Assembly: GCA_013153335.1 (NCBI GenBank)
Contig: JAADEP010000048.1
Coordinates: forward strand, 1-13,828
Direction: 5' to 3'
Length of the DNA stretch: 13,828 nucleotides
Source of the DNA: Chloroflexota bacterium
GTDB taxonomy: Bacteria; Chloroflexota; Anaerolineae; Anaerolineales; DRMV01
Shown here piece after piece: positions 6,668-13,683 of this stretch (its first letter is position 1; every line of letters starts with the position of its first letter). A program made the position numbers and the translations under genes. The notes beneath the pieces are model-generated. The model ran no database searches and had not been told where the DNA came from. It saw nothing but the letters and a program-made list of their open reading frames with translations.

Positions 6668-7897
6668 ATGAGACGAATTCGTTGGTCCCTCGCCATCTTT
6701 GTCGCGGCGCTCGCCGCGTTGGCGCTGGCTTGCGTGAACTTGCAGCAGCTGAGCGGCGTCACAACCCAAGCGCCTACCACAACCTCCCCCGATGAACCCG
6801 CGACCACCGAGTCTTCCCCGACCCCGGTCCCTACGGTGGATACAGGCCGGCCCTCCCTGCACGAACTGGAGAGCTTACTGCGACGCATCTACCAAGAAGC
6901 CGCGCCTGGGGTGGTCTCGATCCGCATGTATACCGCGGATGACTTGAACATGGGCGATATGCCTTCCGGCCAGGGCTCGGGCTTTGTGTATGATAAACAA
7001 GGCCATATCGTGACCAATTACCACGTGGTGAAAGATGCCGAAGCGCTCGAAGTCACTTTTTTGGACGGCACCAAAGTTTGGGCGAACATTGTGGGCACAG
7101 ACCCCGGTGGCGACCTCGCGGTCATCAAGGTCAACGTGTCCGAAGACAAGCTCCAACCCCTGCCTTTGGGGGATTCAGAGGCGGTCCAAGTGGGCGACAT
7201 TGTGGTCGCCATCGGCAACCCCTTCGGGCTTGAAGGCACCATGACCTGGGGCATTGTCTCGGCCCTAGGACGCAGCTTGCGCTCGCTGCAACTCTCGCAG
7301 CAGGGCGGTTATTTCGCAATGGGCGACGTGATCCAAACCGACGCGGCCATCAACCCCGGCAACTCGGGCGGGCCGTTGCTCAACTTGCGCGGGGAAGTCA
7401 TTGGGGTGAACCAATCCATCCGCTCGTCAGAGCTTTTGGGTGGCTCGCCCATCAATGCGGGCATTGGCTTCGCGGTTTCGAGCGCGCTGGTGCGCCGGGT
7501 GGTGCCTTCCCTCATTGAAAAGGGCAGCTTTGAATACGCGTATTTGGGCATCAGCGCGATAGACGACCTGCCCCTCAAGGCCATTGAGCGCCTTGGCCTG
7601 CCCAACCGTCCGGGCGTTTATGTGCTGGAAGTTGTCCCAGGCAGCCCGGCGGACAAAGCGGGCTTGCGCGGTGCGGTTCAGGGCACAACCACGGCTCAAA
7701 ATCCCCATGAACTGCCGCCCGGCGGGGATTACATCATCGGCATTGACGATCAGCCCGTGCGCCATTTTGGCGACCTGATCCGCTACCTGGTGCTCAAAAC
7801 TTCGCCCGGTGACACCGTGGTGTTGACCGTCATTCGCGACGGCGAAACCTTAGAGATTCCGGTTACCTTGGCCGCGCGGCCACAGGCGAGCCCATGA
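6668..7897 (+). CDS. htrA: HtrA/DegP-family trypsin-like serine protease, membrane-tethered, one PDZ domain
   Basis: This 409-residue protein degrades misfolded proteins outside the cytoplasmic membrane. The hydrophobic N terminus (6-21) ends in LALAC; C22 could be a lipid-attachment site, although Ala rather than Leu at -3 makes the lipobox imperfect. A Thr/Pro/Ser-rich linker covers about 33-58. The chymotrypsin-fold domain (about 70-280) has the full triad: H119 in TNYHVV, D149 in GGDLAVIKV, S233 in NPGNSGGP. A single PDZ domain follows (about 290-400), with a short insertion around 337-353. The start has AAGGAGG (6653-6659) at eight bases. Its stop overlaps the next gene's ATG (ATGA), implying coupled expression with the foldase. 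DegP, DegQ or DegS sub-family cannot be settled from sequence alone. Confidence 0.95.
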   Translation: MRRIRWSLAIFVAALAALALACVNLQQLSGVTTQAPTTTSPDEPATTESSPTPVPTVDTGRPSLHELESLLRRIYQEAAPGVVSIRMYTADDLNMGDMPSGQGSGFVYDKQGHIVTNYHVVKDAEALEVTFLDGTKVWANIVGTDPGGDLAVIKVNVSEDKLQPLPLGDSEAVQVGDIVVAIGNPFGLEGTMTWGIVSALGRSLRSLQLSQQGGYFAMGDVIQTDAAINPGNSGGPLLNLRGEVIGVNQSIRSSELLGGSPINAGIGFAVSSALVRRVVPSLIEKGSFEYAYLGISAIDDLPLKAIERLGLPNRPGVYVLEVVPGSPADKAGLRGAVQGTTTAQNPHELPPGGDYIIGIDDQPVRHFGDLIRYLVLKTSPGDTVVLTVIRDGETLEIPVTLAARPQASP

Positions 7898-8835
7898 ACC
7901 GACGTTGGTCACTTTGGTTCTGGCTGGGGATGGCGATCGGCCTCCTCGGCCTTATAGCAGGGGGATGTGCGGGGTCCGCGGGGACGACGGTGCCGACGCG
8001 GACCCCCACGTCGCGCCCCACGGCCAGCCCGACCGCGACCCACACGCCGAGCCCCACGCCGCTGCCCGTAGCGGTCGTGGTCAACGGCGAGCCCATTTTA
8101 CAAGCCGAATGGCAGGCGGAGACCGAACGGGTGCGGGCCGCGGCCGAGGCCTTGGGGCAGTCGTTGAGTCTCGAAGACGCGCAGGAACAGGCCTTGCGCG
8201 CGTTGGTCGAAGAGACCTTGCTCGCACAAGCCGCGCGCGAGCAGGGCTTGGCCGCGTCCGACGAAGAGGTTCAACAACGGTTGGACGCGCTGCGCGCGAC
8301 CTTCGCGGATGATGACGCTTGGGCCGCGTACCTCGACGAGCTCGGCTATACCGAGGCTGAGTTGCGCCGCGCGTTGGCGCGCGCGATGTCAGCCGCTCGA
8401 ATGCGGGACGCGCTCGCCGCGCAGGTGCCTGAACGTGCGGAGCAGGTGCGAGCGCGCCAGATTTTCGTTCGCACCCAGGCCGATGCCGCGACTGTGTTAC
8501 AATATCTTCAGCAAGGTGTGGAATTCCGCACCTTAGCGGCCCAATATCACCCGACCAGCCGCGGGGATTTGGGATGGTTTCCCCGGGGAGTCTTGTTTGT
8601 TCCGGCGGTGGAGGAGGCCGCGTTTCAGCTGGAGGTTGGCACCTATAGCCAACCGATTCAGGTCCCGGGTGGCTACGTGATTCTCTTCGTCGAAGACCGG
8701 GAACCGGACCGGCCTCTAGCGCCCTGGGCCAGGCGGGAGCTGCAGCGGCGAGCGATCGCGGATTTCCTTCGACAACGCTGGCAACAGGCCGAGCTGCAGT
8801 GGGGCCCTGGGGTCCCTCCGTTGAGCCCCCCATAG
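7894..8835 (+). CDS. SurA/PpiC-type peptidyl-prolyl isomerase-like lipoprotein (foldase)
   Basis: This 313-residue exported protein probably helps secreted proteins fold, comparable to PrsA in monoderm bacteria. A signal segment (about 7-24) ends in IAGGC with C25 as probable lipidation site; a Thr/Pro-rich tether spans 31-58. A SurA-N-like helical region (about 60-180) starts with VVVNGEPILQAEW. A parvulin domain (about 184-268) includes RARQIFV, GDLGWFPRG (224-232) and GGYVILFV. Parvulins usually have His in the ARHILV and FGYHII motifs; here those positions are Q189 and V262, and the loop before GDLGW is shortened. Catalysis is therefore doubtful and a chaperone-only role is possible. ATG 7894 overlaps the htrA stop by four bases. 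Confidence 0.88.
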   Translation: MNRRWSLWFWLGMAIGLLGLIAGGCAGSAGTTVPTRTPTSRPTASPTATHTPSPTPLPVAVVVNGEPILQAEWQAETERVRAAAEALGQSLSLEDAQEQALRALVEETLLAQAAREQGLAASDEEVQQRLDALRATFADDDAWAAYLDELGYTEAELRRALARAMSAARMRDALAAQVPERAEQVRARQIFVRTQADAATVLQYLQQGVEFRTLAAQYHPTSRGDLGWFPRGVLFVPAVEEAAFQLEVGTYSQPIQVPGGYVILFVEDREPDRPLAPWARRELQRRAIADFLRQRWQQAELQWGPGVPPLSPP

Positions 8836-8868
8836 GCTCGTGATCCCCCGCGGGAGGAGCGAAGCGGT

Positions 8869-9588
8869 ATGGCTCGACGGTCCTCGTCATCATCCCAAAG
8901 CAGCCTGTTGTGGTTCTTTGGCGTTCTGTTTTTGCTCGGCACGTTGCTCACAATGGGCGGCTGTGCTTTGCTTTACCTCAATCCCCATTTGCCCATCAAC
9001 CCTTTCCCGCCGCCCGAATTGCCCCCGAGGCTTACGGTGCCCCCGACGCCGACGCCTTTGCCCTTGGCCACGTTGCCGCCAACCTGGACCCCGACGCCCA
9101 CCAACACCGCGACCCCGACCATCACCCCTACCCTGACTCCGACGTGGACGCCCACCGTGCCTCCTACGCCCGGGCCGTCGCCGACCCCGACGCCCGAGTG
9201 GCGCTATGTCTTGCAACCGGGCACGCCGCTTTACTTGAGCAGCCGGGAGATGCATCCCAACGTAGGCTGCAATTGGCTTAGCGTAGGGGGCCAAATTTTT
9301 GACGCGACCAACACGCCGCTGGGCCTTGATTCAGGAATTTATGTATTGGTCCGCGGCATCTTGGCTGGGCAAAACATCGAGGCCTTGGGGATCCCCGGTT
9401 TGGCGCCAGCCTTTGGCCTGGGTGGGTATGAGGTCAAGCTGGCGGATCAACCCATTGCGTCGAACGGCACGCTGTCGATCCAGCTGCTCGATGCCAACGG
9501 AAACCCGCTGTCGAAGGCGTACTACTTCCCCACTTATGACGATTGCGATAAGAACGTGGTGCTGATCAACTTTATTGAACAGCCCTAA
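8869..9588 (+). CDS. Thr/Pro-tethered extracytoplasmic protein of unknown function
   Basis: I do not recognise a named family in this 239-residue protein. The N terminus has a Ser-rich stretch and a hydrophobic membrane segment (about 13-37). C32 in MGGC could be a lipobox but hydrophobic residues continue past it, so a membrane anchor is equally likely. A low-complexity Thr/Pro linker follows (about 57-109). The globular C-terminal domain (about 112-239) looks mostly beta, with GCNWLSVGGQIFDATNTPLG, a GGYEVKLADQPIASNGTL segment, and cysteines C134 and C226 that could form a disulfide. I recall similar domains in hypothetical secreted proteins of Anaerolineae, unverified. GGAGGAG (8853-8859) precedes ATG 8869 by nine bases. 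It lies between the foldase and serS in the same direction. Confidence 0.82.
   Translation: MARRSSSSSQSSLLWFFGVLFLLGTLLTMGGCALLYLNPHLPINPFPPPELPPRLTVPPTPTPLPLATLPPTWTPTPTNTATPTITPTLTPTWTPTVPPTPGPSPTPTPEWRYVLQPGTPLYLSSREMHPNVGCNWLSVGGQIFDATNTPLGLDSGIYVLVRGILAGQNIEALGIPGLAPAFGLGGYEVKLADQPIASNGTLSIQLLDANGNPLSKAYYFPTYDDCDKNVVLINFIEQP
9037..9195 (+). repeat. Low-complexity Thr/Pro-coding repeat
   Basis: This stretch is an irregular run of ACC/ACG/ACT and CCG/CCC/CCT codons encoding about 53 residues dominated by TP and TPT units. It is the tether of the unknown protein. Shorter versions occur in the three other exported proteins of the window. Such runs tend to vary in length among strains by slippage or recombination. 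Confidence 0.7.
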
Positions 9589-9609
9589 CCTCGACCTGGG
9601 AGGGATGCC

Positions 9610-10887
9610 ATGTTGGACCTAAACCTCATCCGCCGGGAGCCCGAGCTTGTCAAAGAGGGGCTCCGCAAGCGCGGGGAAGACCCGCGTATTGTGGATGAGA
9701 TTTTGGAATTGGACCGGCAACGCCGCGCGCTGATCCAGCAGGTCGAGCAGCTGCGGGCCGAACGCAACCGAGTTTCGAAGCAAATCCCGCGGATTCAAGA
9801 CCAGGCTGAACGCGAGGCAAAAATCCGCGCGATGCGCGAGCTGGGCGAGCGGCTCAAAGCCCTTGAGGCCGAATTGCGCCAGGTCGAGGAACGCTTGTGG
9901 GAGCGTCTTGCTTGGGTCCCGAACTTGCCCGCGGATGACGTGCCGGTCGGCAAGGACGAATCAGATAACGTGGTCTTGCGCCAGGTAGGCGAGCTCCCCA
10001 CCTTTGACTTCACGCCTTTGCCCCATTGGGAATTGGGCACGCGCTTGGGCATTATCGACTTCGAGCGCGGGGTCAAACTCAGCGGCAGCCGCTTTTACGT
10101 GCTCCGTGGGGCTGGCGCTCGCTTGCAACGCGCGCTCATCCAGTGGATGTTAGACCTCCATCGTGAACAAGGGTATCTCGAGCACTACCCCCCCTTTATG
10201 GTGCGCGAGCGGGTCGTGTTCGCCTCCGGTCAGCTGCCCAAGTTCCGCGACAACCTTTACCACGACGCGGAAGAGGACTTTTGGTGGGTCCCCACCGCGG
10301 AGGTGCCCTTGACCGGTCTGCACATGGACGAAACCCTGTCCGAAGAGCAACTCCCCTTGTACTACACCGCGTACACGCCGTGCTTCCGCCGCGAAAAAAT
10401 GAGCGCGGGCAAGGACGTCCGGGGCATCAAGCGCGGGCACCAGTTCGACAAGGTCGAGCTGTACAAGTACACGACCCCCGAAACTTCGGATGACGAGCTC
10501 GAGAAGATGCTCGCGGACGTGGAAGAAACCGTGCGGCTTCTGGGCCTTCCTTATCGCGTGGTGCTGCTGAGCACGGGGGACTTGGGGTTTGCCGCGCGTA
10601 AGACCTATGACATTGAGGTTTGGGCCCCGGGCGTGGGCGAATGGCTTGAGGTCTCCTCGATCTCGAACGTCGGCGACTTCCAGGCCCGACGGGCGAACAT
10701 CCGCTATCGGCCCAAAACCGGGGGCCGGCCCCGGTATGTGCACACCCTCAACGGCTCTGGTCTGGGCCTGCCGCGCACCATGATCGCGATCCTCGAAACC
10801 TATCAGCAGCCGGATGGGAGCATCATCGTGCCCGAGGTCTTGCGGCCTTACATGGGCGGGATGGAGGTCATCCGCGCGGAAGCCTGA
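9610..10887 (+). CDS. serS: Serine--tRNA ligase
   Basis: SerRS charges tRNA-Ser with serine in the cytoplasm and also supplies the Ser-tRNA used for selenocysteine where that pathway exists. The 425-residue product has the standard bacterial length. An N-terminal antiparallel coiled coil (about 25-105, Arg/Glu/Gln-rich) grips the long variable arm of tRNA-Ser. The class II catalytic domain shows TAEVPLT (229-235), motif 2 TPCFRREKMSAGKDVRG (256-272) and motif 3 GSGLGLPRT (382-390). GGGAGGG (9598-9604) gives the start at 9610. Only 21 bases separate it from the preceding gene, so there is no room for a T-box leader and expression probably comes by readthrough of the upstream cluster. It ends at a strong terminator. 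Confidence 0.98.
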   Translation: MLDLNLIRREPELVKEGLRKRGEDPRIVDEILELDRQRRALIQQVEQLRAERNRVSKQIPRIQDQAEREAKIRAMRELGERLKALEAELRQVEERLWERLAWVPNLPADDVPVGKDESDNVVLRQVGELPTFDFTPLPHWELGTRLGIIDFERGVKLSGSRFYVLRGAGARLQRALIQWMLDLHREQGYLEHYPPFMVRERVVFASGQLPKFRDNLYHDAEEDFWWVPTAEVPLTGLHMDETLSEEQLPLYYTAYTPCFRREKMSAGKDVRGIKRGHQFDKVELYKYTTPETSDDELEKMLADVEETVRLLGLPYRVVLLSTGDLGFAARKTYDIEVWAPGVGEWLEVSSISNVGDFQARRANIRYRPKTGGRPRYVHTLNGSGLGLPRTMIAILETYQQPDGSIIVPEVLRPYMGGMEVIRAEA

Positions 10888-10908
10888 CCCCAAACGCGCT
10901 TGTCGGCG

Positions 10909-10939
10909 AACGCCCGGTCTGCTCCGACCGGGCGTTTTT
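10909..10939 (+). terminator. Intrinsic terminator after serS
   Basis: The perfect 11-bp stem AACGCCCGGTC (10909-10919) with GACCGGGCGTT (10926-10936) has a 6-base loop and runs into TTTTT (10935-10939). It lies 21 bases after the serS stop and closes the dnaJ-to-serS cluster. Confidence 0.95.
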
Positions 10940-10945
10940 GTTTGG

Positions 10946-10974
10946 CCGACGCGGCGCGCGAGCTGGGGTATAAT
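10946..10974 (+). promoter_or_regulatory. Promoter of the solute-binding lipoprotein gene
   Basis: A perfect -10 TATAAT (10969-10974) has CCGACG (10946-10951) at the -35 position with 17-base spacing; only the central GAC matches TTGACA. Transcription would start near 10981, about 39 bases before ATG 11020. The promoter lies just after the serS terminator, which makes this gene a separate unit. Confidence 0.7.
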
Positions 10975-11019
10975 GCCCCGCCGGACGCCCGACGGGCCAG
11001 TTTTGACAAGGAGCCGAGC

Positions 11020-13587
11020 ATGACGCGTACACGCTTTGCTTTTTGGGTCGCATGGGGATGGCTCGCGCTGGGCGCGCTTCTTGGTTGCCAGCGCGCGGGA
11101 ACGACGGACCGGCCCACCCTTCCAAGCGCGCCGGCCACCGAGCCCGAGCTCGCGAGCCCAACGCCCCTGGAGCATCCCAGTCCGACGCCTTCACCATCGC
11201 CCACGCCCCTCGCCCAACGGTGCCCGGGCGTGGGCGCGGAGCAGGTGATCTTTCTCGCGGAACCGAACGCCGAGGCCGCGTTGCAGCAATTACGGGCCAA
11301 ACGTTATCACGTGTACGCTTATAGTTTGGCGGACCCGGAAATTTACCGCCAGGTTTCGGAGGATGAGCAACTTAAGTTGGTCACGTTCTACGGCTCGAAC
11401 CGCGAGCTAACCCTCAACCCGGCCGGGCCGCGCTTCGCCGATGGGTCACTGAACCCCTTTGCAGTTCCGCAGGCGCGCGAAGCGCTCAACTGGCTCATCG
11501 ACCGGGATTACATTGTGCAGGAAATCCTGGGCGGTCTTGGGGTGCCCAAGTATACGCCCTTGAACAGCGCGTTTCCCGACTACGCCCGCTATTTGGACCT
11601 CATTCGCCCGCTGGAAGTGCGGTACCGCTACAATCCGGACCGCGCGCGGGCGGCGATGGATGAGGTCATGACCCAACTCGGCGCGCAAAAGGTCGAGGGC
11701 CGATGGTACGACCAAGGTCGTCCCGTGACCTTGCGGTTTGTGATTCGCACCGAGGATGAGCGCAAGGCCATTGGCGATTATGTGGCTCGCCAGCTGGAAA
11801 GCTTGGGATTCCAGGTAGAGCGCTTGTACAAAGCCGCGCGCGAGGCTTACGCGCTGGTGGGGGGTGATCCGCATGAAGGCGGGTGGCACCTTTACACCGC
11901 GGGGCACATCAACACCAGCATCGTGCGAGACCAAGGGTACGTGTTCGAGCTGTATTACACCCCACGTGGCCGTCCGTTCCCCCTCTGGCAGGCGTATCAG
12001 CCCGACGAGCATTTTGCCCGCGTGGCTTATCGGCTGGCAGAACAGGATTACACCAGCCTGGAAGAGCGCCGTGAGCTTTTTGCCCAAGCGCTGGAAGGCG
12101 CGCTTCGGGATTCCGCGCGGGTCTGGCTGGTGGATAAGATTTCCTTCAGCCCCTTGCGCAAAGAAGTTTTCGTGGTGTCGGACCTCGCGGGCGGGATTGC
12201 GGGTTCTCGGTTGTGGCCGCACACGTTGCGCGTCGAACCCGACACCCGCGAAGACACGGTCATCATTGCCCAGCCAAGTCTGCTAAACGGCCCGTGGAAC
12301 CCCTGGGCCGGCACCAGCCAAATTTATGACCTTATGCCCCTTCGCGGCACGGTGGATTGGGGCGTTTTGATGGACCCATACACGGGCCTGGGGCTGCCGC
12401 AGCGGGTCGTTGAGGCAACGGTGACGGTTGCGGCCGATGTGCCCATCCGAGCGACCGAGGGGTGGGTGCGCGTAGAGCGGGCCGAGCGCATCGAGGTCCC
12501 GGCCGATGCCTGGGCGGACTGGGATCCGGAGCAGCAGCGTTTTCTCCTCGCGCGTGAGCGTTTCCCTGAGGGGGCTACGGCGCGGGCCCGCATTGTGGTG
12601 ACCTATGCGGCCGATCTCTGGCAGCAACGTTGGCACGATGGCTCGCGGCTTTCTCCGGCTGATTTCATCGCTGCCATGATCGTGCGGATGGACGTGGGAA
12701 AGCCGGCCAGTCCCTTCTATGACCAGGGCTTGCAACCTCGCACCGAAAGCTTCCTGGCCACTTTCAAAGGCGTTCGCGTCCGCTCGTGGGATCCGCTTGT
12801 GATCGAGACCTACACCGACGCCTTGGCCTTGGACGCAGAAAACCTGGTGGCTTATGAAGGCACGTGGTATCCCACCTACCGTTTGGGCCCGGCTTCCTGG
12901 CCGATGCTCGCGCTGGGTTTGCGCGCGCGCGCAGCCGGCGAGGTCGCGTTCTCCCGCGCTCAGGCGGACAAGGACGGGGTGGAATGGCTGAACTACATTG
13001 ACGGCCCGAGCTTGCACATCCTGCGGCGACATCTTGACGAAGCGGCCGCGGAGGGCTACGTCCCTTATGCAGCTTTGCAAGCCTATCTGCAGCCTGGCGA
13101 AGTAGCTGAGCGGTGGGCCAACTATCAGCGTTGGGTCGAGCGTTTTGGGCATTTCTGGATCGGTTCTGGGCCTTATCGATTGGAGCAGGTGCACGGTTTG
13201 CAAGATGGCTTGGTCCTTGGCTGCCATCCGGATTACCCCGATCCGCCGGACAAATGGGCTGAGTTTGCGGTTTCGCCCTTGCCCGAGGTGCGCATCCAAG
13301 GGCCTGACGACGAGGGCTTCTGGGTTTACGTTTCGCGCGCCGATGATGGGGCGCCCTATCCGCCTGAGGCTATGGAAGCCGTGCGATATTTCTACTGGCA
13401 GGAAGGGCGACTCCTCGCGCAGGGGAATGCGACTTGGGTGGCCACGGCTCCCACGCCGGCATATCGCGTTCCCGTGCCCGAGGCGGTGCGTCAGACCCAG
13501 GGGGCAGTGACCTTGGAGGTCGCGGTGCTTTCCCGGCGGGTGAGCAAACCAGTTTTGGCGCAGCTCACCTTTGTGCCCAAACCCTGA
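11020..13587 (+). CDS. Family-5 (peptide/nickel-type) ABC transporter solute-binding lipoprotein with permuted lobe order
   Basis: This 855-residue lipoprotein should capture a solute, probably a peptide or similar, for an ABC importer. The signal peptide ends in LLGC with C23 lipidated; a Pro/Thr/Ser tether runs to about 66. Residues 74-405 resemble the second half of DppA/OppA: EQVIFLAEPNAEAALQQL, then REALNWLIDRDYIVQEI (153-169), YNPDRARAAMDE, and VWLVDKISFSPLRKEV. Residues 411-748 resemble the first half: DTVIIAQPS (412-420), WHDGSRLSPADFIAAMI (538-554), IGSGPYRLEQV (714-724), HPDYPDPPDKW. Canonical proteins have these in the reverse order. A C-terminal beta-domain (about 755-855) is extra. 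ATG 11020 has AAGGAG (11008-11013) six bases upstream; the longer frame runs through the promoter. No permease or ATPase gene adjoins it. Confidence 0.92.
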   Translation: MTRTRFAFWVAWGWLALGALLGCQRAGTTDRPTLPSAPATEPELASPTPLEHPSPTPSPSPTPLAQRCPGVGAEQVIFLAEPNAEAALQQLRAKRYHVYAYSLADPEIYRQVSEDEQLKLVTFYGSNRELTLNPAGPRFADGSLNPFAVPQAREALNWLIDRDYIVQEILGGLGVPKYTPLNSAFPDYARYLDLIRPLEVRYRYNPDRARAAMDEVMTQLGAQKVEGRWYDQGRPVTLRFVIRTEDERKAIGDYVARQLESLGFQVERLYKAAREAYALVGGDPHEGGWHLYTAGHINTSIVRDQGYVFELYYTPRGRPFPLWQAYQPDEHFARVAYRLAEQDYTSLEERRELFAQALEGALRDSARVWLVDKISFSPLRKEVFVVSDLAGGIAGSRLWPHTLRVEPDTREDTVIIAQPSLLNGPWNPWAGTSQIYDLMPLRGTVDWGVLMDPYTGLGLPQRVVEATVTVAADVPIRATEGWVRVERAERIEVPADAWADWDPEQQRFLLARERFPEGATARARIVVTYAADLWQQRWHDGSRLSPADFIAAMIVRMDVGKPASPFYDQGLQPRTESFLATFKGVRVRSWDPLVIETYTDALALDAENLVAYEGTWYPTYRLGPASWPMLALGLRARAAGEVAFSRAQADKDGVEWLNYIDGPSLHILRRHLDEAAAEGYVPYAALQAYLQPGEVAERWANYQRWVERFGHFWIGSGPYRLEQVHGLQDGLVLGCHPDYPDPPDKWAEFAVSPLPEVRIQGPDDEGFWVYVSRADDGAPYPPEAMEAVRYFYWQEGRLLAQGNATWVATAPTPAYRVPVPEAVRQTQGAVTLEVAVLSRRVSKPVLAQLTFVPKP

Positions 13588-13612
13588 AGCCATGGTTGGG
13601 GCGAGCAGCAAC

Positions 13613-13657
13613 AAAAACGTGCCTGGGCCCATGCGGTTCGTGGAGCCCAGGCACGTT
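13613..13657 (-). terminator. Minus-strand intrinsic terminator for a gene entering from the right
   Basis: A perfect 13-bp stem, AACGTGCCTGGGC (13616-13628 on the plus strand) with GCCCAGGCACGTT (13645-13657), is flanked by AAAAA at 13613-13617. Read leftward, that is a hairpin followed by TTTTT. On the plus strand no T-tract follows, so it is not a convincing intrinsic terminator for the binding-protein gene, which has no other visible terminator. Confidence 0.85.
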
Positions 13658-13683
13658 CGACAGGTGATGAAGGCTATGACGGC

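Noticed and set aside
5645..6862. 405-residue minus-strand open frame opposite dnaJ
   Set aside because: It is antisense to the J domain and C-terminal domains of a clear DnaJ-family protein and runs across the dnaJ-htrA gap. No motif and no plausible ribosome binding site were seen.
9589..9609. T-box leader upstream of serS
   Set aside because: Only 21 bases separate serS from the preceding stop codon, and no T-box core motif is present.
10900..11019. 40-residue N-terminal extension of the binding protein
   Set aside because: It would run through the serS terminator and the TATAAT promoter and would bury the signal peptide. ATG 11020 has its own ribosome binding site and lipobox at the right distance.
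12283..13632. 449-residue minus-strand open frame opposite the binding protein
   Set aside because: It shadows a clear family-5 binding-protein frame, and its 5' end covers the minus-strand terminator hairpin.
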